Positions 4,896-9,632 of a DNA stretch of 9,632 nucleotides are shown piece after piece. The notes under the pieces are model-generated. The model saw nothing but the letters and a program-made list of their open reading frames with translations. It searched no databases and was not told where the DNA came from. This DNA is from an uncultured Oscillospiraceae bacterium (lineage in GTDB: Bacteria > Bacillota > Clostridia > Oscillospirales > Ruminococcaceae). Where the stretch lies: contig CAJTVI010000083.1 in the NCBI GenBank assembly GCA_910579545.1, forward strand, positions 1-9,632, in the 5' to 3' direction. The position numbers and the translations under genes are program-made. Numbering within the stretch: the first letter of the stretch is position 1; every line of letters begins with the position of its first letter.

Positions 4896-6833
4896 ATGGC
4901 AATGAAACAGTTTAAGGCCGAGAGCAAAAAGCTGCTGGATTTGATGATCAACTCGATCTACACCAACAAGGAGATCTTTTTGCGGGAGCTGATCAGCAAC
5001 GCCAGCGACGCCATTGACAAGCTGTACTTCCGCAGCCTGACCGACAGCGCCGTGAAACTGACCAAGGATGATTTTAAGATCGAGCTTACGGCCAACAAGG
5101 CCGACCGCACCCTGACCATTGAGGACAACGGCATCGGCATGACCCGCGAGGAACTGGAAAAGAACCTTGGCACCATCGCCCGCAGCGGCAGCATGGACTT
5201 TAAGGCCGAAAACCAGGCCGAGGGCATCGACATCATCGGCCAGTTTGGCGTGGGCTTTTACTCGGCCTTTATGGTGGCGGCCCGGGTGACCGTGGTGAGC
5301 CGCGCCTTTGGCGCAGAGGAGGCCTGGCAGTGGGAGAGCCGCGGGGCCGAGGGCTACACCATTACCCCGGCCGAAAAGGCCGAGGCTGGCACTAAGGTAA
5401 CGCTGGTGCTTAAAGAGGACACCGCCGGCGAAAACGGAGCCGAGGGCGAAAACTACAGCCGCTTTTTGGAGGAGTACACCCTTGCCGACATCGTAAAAAA
5501 ATACAGCGACTATGTGCGCTACCCCATCCGGATGGAGCGCACCAAGAGCCGCCAGAAGCCCAAGCCCGAGGACGCCGGCGAGGACTACACCCCCGAGTAC
5601 GAGAGCTACACCGAGGTGGAAACGGTCAACAGCATGGTGCCGCTCTGGCGGCGGGACAAAAAGGACGTGACCGCCGAGGAGTACAGCGAGTTCTATAAGC
5701 AGAAGTTTATGGACTACACCGACCCTGCCCGGGTCATCACCACCCGCACCGAGGGCACCGCCACCTACAACGCCCTGCTGTTTGTGCCGGGCCGCGCCCC
5801 CTACGACTACTACACCCGCGAGTACGAAAAGGGCCTGCAGCTCTACGCCTCCGGCGTGCTGATCATGGAAAAGTGCGCCGATCTGCTGCCCGACCATTTC
5901 AGCTTTATCAAGGGCATTGTGGACAGCCAGGATCTGAGCCTGAACATCAGCCGGGAGATGCTGCAAAAGGACAGCCAGCTGCGCCTGATCCGCACCAGCC
6001 TTGAGAAAAAGATCAAGAGCGAGCTGGCCGCCATGAAGAACAACGAGCGGGAAAAATACGAGGAGTTCTTTAAGCACTTTGGCCGGCAGCTCAAGTTTGG
6101 CTGCTACGAGGGCTACGGCGCGCACAGCGAGCTGCTCAAGGACCTCTTGCTCTTTTACAGCGCCAAGGAGAAAAAGATGGTGACCTTGGAGGAGTACGCG
6201 ACCGCCATGCCCGAGGAGCAAAAGTATATCTACTACGCCAGCGGCGATTCGGCCGACCGGCTGGCCAAGCTGCCCGCCGCCGAGCTGGTGCTGGACAAGG
6301 GCTACGACCTCTTGCTGCTCACCGAGGACGTGGACGAGTTCTGCCTGCAAATTTTGCGCAAATACGGCGAAAAAGACAAGGAAAAAGAGTTTAAGAACGT
6401 GAGCGGCGGCGATCTGGGCCTTGAGAGCGAGGAGGAAAAGAAGGCCGCCGAGGCCGAGGGCGAGGCCGCAAAGCCGCTGTTTGAGGCGATGGAAAAGGCG
6501 CTGGAGGGCAAGGTAAAGGCGGTGCGGCTCTCGACCCGGCTCAAGAGCCATCCGGTCTGCCTTTCCAGCGAGGGGCCGCTCTCGATCGAGATGGAAAAGG
6601 TGCTGAGCGCCATGCCGAACCCCGACGGCCCGGCCCCCAAGAGTGAGAAGGTGCTGGAGGTAAACGGCAGCCACCCGGTGTTTGAGGTGCTCAAGGCCGC
6701 AAACGAGGCCGGCGATACCGACAAGCTGGCCCGGTACGCAAGCCTGCTGTACAACCAGGCGCTGCTGATCGAGGGGCTGCCCATCGAGGACCCGGTGGCC
6801 TACGCCCAGGCGGTGTGCGAACTGATGAAGTAA
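4896..6833 (+). CDS. htpG: molecular chaperone HtpG (bacterial Hsp90)
   Basis: A 645-residue ATP-dependent cytoplasmic chaperone, working as a dimer to remodel and refold client proteins under stress. The GHKL ATPase domain shows FLRELISNASDAIDKL (28-43, with the likely catalytic E31 and Mg-binding N35), DNGIGM (77-82), GTIARSGS (92-99) and the lid motif GQFGVGFYSAF (115-125). The middle domain carries the conserved NISREMLQKD (350-359) with R353, which contacts the ATP phosphate. The C-terminal dimerisation domain follows a Glu/Lys/Ala-rich stretch (GLESEEEKKAAEAEGEAA). The length is close to the family norm (about 620-630), slightly longer through acidic insertions. ATG 4896 has GAGGAG (4881-4886) 9 bases upstream; an in-frame GTG at 4821 lies inside the CIRCE element and is rejected. 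It is monocistronic or loosely linked to the TetR gene 175 bases on. Confidence 0.98.
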   Translation: MAMKQFKAESKKLLDLMINSIYTNKEIFLRELISNASDAIDKLYFRSLTDSAVKLTKDDFKIELTANKADRTLTIEDNGIGMTREELEKNLGTIARSGSMDFKAENQAEGIDIIGQFGVGFYSAFMVAARVTVVSRAFGAEEAWQWESRGAEGYTITPAEKAEAGTKVTLVLKEDTAGENGAEGENYSRFLEEYTLADIVKKYSDYVRYPIRMERTKSRQKPKPEDAGEDYTPEYESYTEVETVNSMVPLWRRDKKDVTAEEYSEFYKQKFMDYTDPARVITTRTEGTATYNALLFVPGRAPYDYYTREYEKGLQLYASGVLIMEKCADLLPDHFSFIKGIVDSQDLSLNISREMLQKDSQLRLIRTSLEKKIKSELAAMKNNEREKYEEFFKHFGRQLKFGCYEGYGAHSELLKDLLLFYSAKEKKMVTLEEYATAMPEEQKYIYYASGDSADRLAKLPAAELVLDKGYDLLLLTEDVDEFCLQILRKYGEKDKEKEFKNVSGGDLGLESEEEKKAAEAEGEAAKPLFEAMEKALEGKVKAVRLSTRLKSHPVCLSSEGPLSIEMEKVLSAMPNPDGPAPKSEKVLEVNGSHPVFEVLKAANEAGDTDKLARYASLLYNQALLIEGLPIEDPVAYAQAVCELMK

Positions 6834-6892
6834 GGCTGTATACGCCGCCCGCCGGCGCGCCCGGGCGGGGCGGCATCCGGGCGGGGGCCGCC

Positions 6893-6975
6893 GCATGGGG
6901 GGCCGCCGTTTTAGGACCTCGCAGGGGGCCCGCCGTATTGGGATCCCCGCATGGGCCCGCCGCAGGGGGCCGCCG
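6893..6975 (+). repeat. four copies of a short GC-rich repeat upstream of tetR
   Basis: A 14-16 base motif, GCA(T/G)GGGGG(C)CCGCCG-like, occurs at 6893-6908, 6921-6935, 6949-6962 and 6962-6975, the first three starting 28 bases apart. Every copy ends GCCGCCG or CCCGCCG. The region (6834-7008) has no gene and no U-tailed terminator for htpG, although it can fold strongly. Confidence 0.5.
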
Positions 6976-7008
6976 GGATCAAAGCAGGGCGAAAGGAGGC
7001 CGAAACCC

Positions 7009-7632
7009 GTGGCACAATACACCCGCAAAGCGATTTTGGACGCCTTTACCGACCATCTGCGCCGGATGCCGTTTGAAAAGATCACGGTGTCGGCCCTGGT
7101 GGCGGCCTGCGAGATCAGCCCCAACACCTTTTACTACCACTTCCGCGATATCTACGACCTGCTGGACAGCTGGCTCCAGCTGGTAAAAAAGCGGTATGTG
7201 CTGGACCCTTTGCAAACGGCCGACTGGCGGCAGGTGCTGCGCGGGTTTTTGCTGGCGATGCGGGAACACTCGGCGGTGGTGTACCATCTGTTCAACTCCA
7301 CCTCGCGGGAGTGGATCGAGCGGTATACCTTTGAGGCCTCCGGCAACACCTTTTACGGCCTGCTGCGGGCCATGCCGGGCGCCGGGGCCCTGCCCGAGCA
7401 GGAGACCCGGTACCTTGCCGAGTACACCAGCTGCGCCTTTTTGGGGCTGATGCTCAAGTTTTTGTGGCACAACATGAACTCGGACATCGACCTTGCCATT
7501 GAAAAATTTGGCGAAATTTTTGAGAGCAACCTGCGCTGGGCGCTGGCAAAGGCCGCCGGCGAAGCCGGCCGCGCGCCTGAAGGCGGGTTGAAGGCGCCCC
7601 GCGCGCCTGACCGCCGCGCAAAGGTGGGCTGA
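7009..7632 (+). CDS. TetR/AcrR family transcriptional regulator
   Basis: A 207-residue DNA-binding regulator. The N-terminal helix-turn-helix is typical of TetR proteins: FEKITVSALVAACEISPNTFYYHF (22-45), followed by a mostly helical ligand-binding and dimerisation region with many aromatic residues (VVYHLFNSTSREWIERYTF, LGLMLKFLWHNM). The ligand is unknown; no transporter or enzyme gene lies beside it to suggest a target. The GTG at 7009 is chosen because AAAGGAGG (6992-6999) is 9 bases upstream and the TetR domain begins right after it. An in-frame ATG at 6895 would add an Arg/Gly-rich leader from repeat DNA and is rejected. The last 25 or so residues (from GEAGRAPEGG on) are encoded by the 41-bp tandem repeat, so the natural C-terminus may have been replaced or extended by repeat expansion. 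Confidence 0.9.
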   Translation: MAQYTRKAILDAFTDHLRRMPFEKITVSALVAACEISPNTFYYHFRDIYDLLDSWLQLVKKRYVLDPLQTADWRQVLRGFLLAMREHSAVVYHLFNSTSREWIERYTFEASGNTFYGLLRAMPGAGALPEQETRYLAEYTSCAFLGLMLKFLWHNMNSDIDLAIEKFGEIFESNLRWALAKAAGEAGRAPEGGLKAPRAPDRRAKVG

Positions 7633-7777
7633 AGGCGGGCCGCACGCCTGACCGCCGTGCGAAGGTGGGCTGAAGGCGGGCCGTGCGCCTGACCGCCGGC
7701 CGGCCCTCTGCGCACGGCCGGGCTGCCTGCCCTGCCGCGCCGCCCCTCCCCCGCCCCGCGCGCCTGACCGCCGTGCG
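7571..7777 (+). repeat. 41-bp GC-rich tandem repeat overlapping the tetR 3' end
   Basis: Units beginning GCGCGCCTGA (or GCACGCCTGA, GTGCGCCTGA) start at 7571, 7601, 7642, 7683 and 7758. The steps are 30, 41, 41 and 75 bases. The complete unit continues CCGCCGCGCAAAGGTGGGC and then TGAAGGCGGGC. Copies starting at 7601 and 7642 are full and near-identical; the first is internally deleted and the later ones are partial. Because 41 is not a multiple of three, each copy shifts frame; the tetR stop lies inside a unit (7630-7632). Copy number is likely to vary between strains. Confidence 0.75.
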
Positions 7778-7807
7778 GGGCAAACCGCTATATCCACAAC
7801 CAAGCAA

Positions 7808-7846
7808 ACGGCCCCCGGCCGCCCATCATGGGCGGCCGGGGGCCGT
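7808..7846. repeat. 39-base perfect palindrome (hairpin, possible terminator)
   Basis: Positions 7808-7826 are the exact reverse complement of 7828-7846, leaving only C7827 at the centre. On the minus strand the stem is followed by TTTGCTTG, so it could serve as the terminator of the radical SAM transcript; on the plus strand no T-run follows. An alternative is a palindromic repeat element. Confidence 0.7.
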
Positions 7847-7875
7847 GTGCGTTCGTGGCCTTATTGGGCCGACGC

Positions 7876-7924
7876 CGGGGGCGGTTTTGCCGGCCGCTTT
7901 GCAGCCGGCGCAAAACCGCCCCCG
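7876..7924. repeat. inverted repeat, 15-bp arms
   Basis: Positions 7876-7890 pair perfectly with 7910-7924; the arms contain CGGGGGCGG followed by TTTTGC. The 19-base loop contains further GCCGGC self-complementary pieces. Neither side carries a proper U-run outside the stem. Confidence 0.65.
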
Positions 7925-7949
7925 TGCCGTCCGCTTTGCCTTCCTCCCC

Positions 7950-7980
7950 GCCGGGGCGGCGGAGGGGGTGCCGCCCCGGC
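7950..7980. repeat. inverted repeat, 11-bp arms, just past the radical SAM stop
   Basis: GCCGGGGCGGC (7950-7960) pairs with GCCGCCCCGGC (7970-7980) over a 9-base loop. It lies 16 bases beyond the minus-strand stop at 7997 and so would form in the 3' end of that mRNA. No T-run follows, so it may block exonucleases rather than terminate. Confidence 0.6.
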
Positions 7981-7996
7981 TTTGGCAAAATTCAGC

Positions 7997-9376
7997 CTAT
8001 CTGCAGCCGCCCGCGCAGCCGCCGCAGCCCTGCCCGGCGTGGCCCGACGCCCAAAGCCGCTCGGCGGTGGGGGTCCAGTTTTGGGCGTAGGGGGCGCATT
8101 TGGCGCAGAGGTGGGCGGCGCTCTCGGGGCTTTGCAGGTCGGTGGAATGGGCCCCGGCGGCGGCCACCATGGCCTCTAACTTTTCGGGGTTTTCCAGCAT
8201 GGGGCAGGGGCGCAGGTGGTTCTGGTTAAAGGGCTGGCCGTTGTGGTAGGCCATAAACAGCGGGCTGCGCAGGCAGTCCAGCAGGGTCTTTTGGCGGATG
8301 TTGGAGTCGGAATAATGCACAAAGACGCAGGGATCCACATCGCCGTTTGCGTTGATGTGCAGATACCGCCGCCCGCCCGCGATGCAGCCGCCTACAAACT
8401 CGCCGTCGTTCTGGAAATCCATGCCAAAGATGGCCTTGGTCTCGCGGAAGTGCCGGATGCGGTAGTACATATACTCCCGCTGCTCCGGGCTGGGCAGCAG
8501 CTCCGGCGCCGCGTCGTTGCCCACCGGCATATAGTGGAAGTACCACACAAAGGCCGCGCCCCAGGCGATCATCTGATCGTAAAACGCCTCGCTGCTGATG
8601 CTGCCAAGGTTCTGGCTGGTGTAGCAGCAGGAAACGCCAAAGGGCAGGCGGTTTTTCTGCAGCAGCCGCATGGCCCGCACCACCTTTTGGTAGGAGCCCG
8701 CGCCCCGCCGGCCGTCGTGGCTGGGCTCGTCCCCCTCCACGCTGATGGCCGGGACAAAGTTTTTGACCCGCAGCATCTCGGCGGCAAAGGCCTCGTCGAT
8801 GAGGGTGGCGTTGGTAAAGGCGAGGAAGACGCAGTCGTCGTGCTTTTGGCACAGGGCGATCAGGTCCTTTTTGCGCACCAGCGGCTCGCCGCCGGTGTAG
8901 ATGTACATGTAAACGCCCAGCTCCTTGCCCTGGCGGATGATCGAGTCGATCTCCTCAAGGCTCAGGTTCAGCTTGTTGCCGTACTCGGCGGCCCAGCAGC
9001 CGGTACAGTGCAGGTTGCAGGCGCTGGTGGGGTCCAGCAGGATGGCCCAGGGGATGTTGCAGCCGTACCGCGCGCGGGCGGCGTCCTGCTTTTTCCAGCC
9101 GATAAGGTTGGCGTTGAGGAAAAAGTTGGTAAAGAGGGTTTTAAGCACCTCTTTGTCGGTATTTTGCAGCACCCGCAGGATCAGCTGGTACCAGTTGCAG
9201 GAAGGGTCGCCGATCACCCTGCGGAAGGCGTCCCGCTGGGCGGCGTAGTAGGTGGGGTCATCCCCCGCAAACCGGTCCACCCATTCCATCAGTTTGGGCA
9301 GGTTCTGCTCGGGGTTTTTGTCGATGAAGTCGTACACGGCGCCGATCCCCATCTTTTTCAGGTTGTCGCTCATCAT
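7997..9376 (-). CDS. radical SAM protein with SPASM-like C-terminal cysteine region
   Basis: A 459-residue enzyme expected to use a [4Fe-4S] cluster and S-adenosylmethionine for radical chemistry. The cluster motif is C120-NLH-C124-TG-C127, followed by the SAM-binding TGGEP (161-165) of the TIM barrel. An all-helical N-terminal region of about 110 residues precedes it (LKKMGIGAVYDFIDKNPEQN). The C-terminal part looks SPASM/twitch-like, binding extra Fe-S clusters: GGC331IAGG, YLHINANGDVDPC350, RPC391, then HLC424AKC427. The last residues form a compact Cys/Gly tail, with C451, C454 and C458. Similar stand-alone proteins are common in anaerobic Firmicutes, but I know no proven substrate; no peptide precursor or partner gene is beside it. 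The ATG at 9376 has AAGGAGG (9390-9384) 7 bases upstream; a second ATG follows at once and is possible. Confidence 0.9.
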   Translation of the reverse strand: MMSDNLKKMGIGAVYDFIDKNPEQNLPKLMEWVDRFAGDDPTYYAAQRDAFRRVIGDPSCNWYQLILRVLQNTDKEVLKTLFTNFFLNANLIGWKKQDAARARYGCNIPWAILLDPTSACNLHCTGCWAAEYGNKLNLSLEEIDSIIRQGKELGVYMYIYTGGEPLVRKKDLIALCQKHDDCVFLAFTNATLIDEAFAAEMLRVKNFVPAISVEGDEPSHDGRRGAGSYQKVVRAMRLLQKNRLPFGVSCCYTSQNLGSISSEAFYDQMIAWGAAFVWYFHYMPVGNDAAPELLPSPEQREYMYYRIRHFRETKAIFGMDFQNDGEFVGGCIAGGRRYLHINANGDVDPCVFVHYSDSNIRQKTLLDCLRSPLFMAYHNGQPFNQNHLRPCPMLENPEKLEAMVAAAGAHSTDLQSPESAAHLCAKCAPYAQNWTPTAERLWASGHAGQGCGGCAGGCR

Positions 9377-9414
9377 GGCGGGTCCTCCTTTTTGCTATGG
9401 CTGCCGGGACGCCG

Positions 9415-9450
9415 CGGGCGCGCCCTGTCTTTGGGGGAGGGGCGCGCCCG
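9415..9450. repeat. inverted repeat in the radical SAM leader
   Basis: CGGGCGCGCCC (9415-9425) pairs with GGGCGCGCCCG (9440-9450) over 14 bases. It lies 39 to 74 bases upstream of the minus-strand ATG at 9376, so it would fold in the 5' leader if transcription begins upstream. No T-run adjoins it. I could not find a convincing promoter for this gene. Confidence 0.55.
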
Positions 9451-9538
9451 GGCCGGGCTGTGCAGGGGGCGCGTCGCCCGCCTGCCTTACCCAAAGCCTA
9501 CCAGAAAACCAATGGTCAGAAAATGGACAGCCGGGGGC

Positions 9539-9561
9539 TTTTGCGCAAAATTTGCGCAAAA
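9539..9561. promoter_or_regulatory. 23-base palindrome, candidate operator
   Basis: TTTTGCGCAAA (9539-9549) and TTTGCGCAAAA (9551-9561) are perfect inverted arms around A9550, and each arm contains a TTTGCGCAAA palindrome, giving two tandem half-sites. It is AT-richer than its surroundings and lies about 165 bases upstream of the radical SAM start, abutting a terminator. It could be an operator, or an extension of that terminator. Confidence 0.4.
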
Positions 9562-9600
9562 ACAGGCGATTCCCCCATTTTTGGGGAAATCGCCTGTTTT
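9559..9600. terminator. bidirectional rho-independent terminator
   Basis: AAAACAGGCGATT (9559-9571) pairs with AATCGCCTGTTTT (9588-9600), and after one mismatch CCCC (9573-9576) pairs with GGGG (9583-9586) over a 6-base loop. On the minus strand the stem ends in TTTTT, so it probably ends transcription of a minus-strand gene to the right of the window; on the plus strand it ends TTTTATT and could also work. Confidence 0.88.
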
Positions 9601-9632
9601 ATTGGAGAACCGCGCCGCGGGGCGCGGCCCGC

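Larger units (their letters stand above)
7633..7996. other. gene-free convergent region between tetR and the radical SAM gene
   Basis: This 364-base stretch lies between the ends of two converging genes. It holds the rest of the 41-bp repeat (to about 7777) followed by three long inverted repeats. I see no credible gene: open frames here have repeat-derived, Arg/Pro/Gly-rich translations and no SD. No clear promoter is seen on either strand. Confidence 0.7.

Noticed and set aside
4824..7127. Very long minus-strand open frame (767 codons) opposite htpG
   Set aside because: It mirrors the high-GC codon pattern of htpG; its translation is low-complexity (Leu/Gly/Val/His-rich), no SD precedes it, and it runs through the CIRCE/leader region and into the tetR start.
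7571..7777. CRISPR-like array
   Set aside because: The 41-bp units abut as tandem repeats without unique spacers of constant length, and no cas genes are present.
6979..7803. Minus-strand frames with repeated Arg/Pro/Ala segments near 7560-7800
   Set aside because: The apparent protein repeats are simply the 41-bp DNA repeat read in other frames; the rest is opposite the TetR gene.
7808..7846. Certain transcription terminator
   Set aside because: The palindrome is perfect but the T-run is weak (TTTGCTT) on the minus strand and missing on the plus strand, so it is listed as a repeat with a possible terminator role only.

Overview
The window (about 9.6 kb, strongly GC-rich) reads as chromosome of a high-GC Firmicute, most likely a gut-type Clostridia/Oscillospiraceae (Ruminococcaceae-like) bacterium. 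The basis is a CIRCE heat-shock operator in front of htpG, a YtrA-type GntR regulator with an ABC-2 exporter, a DacF-like sporulation/cell-wall carboxypeptidase, a C_GCAxxG_C_C redox protein, SD sequences close to AAGGAGG, and TTGACA/TATAAT promoters. The genus is an inference and cannot be fixed from this sequence alone.

Layout. 1-1919 (minus): a C_GCAxxG_C_C protein, then a D-alanyl-D-alanine carboxypeptidase that runs off the left edge. 1920-2105: a divergent control region with a near-consensus plus-strand promoter overlapped by TATAT-rich inverted repeats. 2106-4349 (plus): a tight four-gene operon of GntR/YtrA regulator, ABC ATPase, ABC-2 permease and a small zinc-ribbon protein, probably self-repressed through the inverted repeats. 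4350-4730: a compact, lower-GC island that looks like a type I toxin-antitoxin locus. It has a palindrome-embedded promoter, a 5' hairpin, a buried SD, a 27-residue hydrophobic/basic peptide whose 3' end lies in a bidirectional terminator, and a consensus minus-strand promoter aimed back at it. A strong plus-strand terminator follows. 4769-6833 (plus): htpG (Hsp90) with promoter and CIRCE. 7009-7632 (plus): a TetR-family regulator whose 3' end lies in a 41-bp tandem repeat. 7633-7996: a gene-free convergent region with the rest of that repeat and three long inverted repeats. 7997-9376 (minus): a radical SAM/SPASM-like protein with a Cys/Gly-rich tail. 9377-9632: hairpins, a 23-bp palindrome and a bidirectional terminator.

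How the parts work together. The GntR operon is a self-contained regulator-exporter module, of the kind that answers envelope or antibiotic stress in Firmicutes. htpG is under heat-shock (HrcA) control. The TetR gene and the radical SAM gene converge and show no obvious functional link to their neighbours. The most interesting part is the short island between the ABC operon and htpG, where promoter, RNA structure, peptide and antisense promoter are arranged like the Fst/par or TxpA/RatA type I systems but encode a different peptide.
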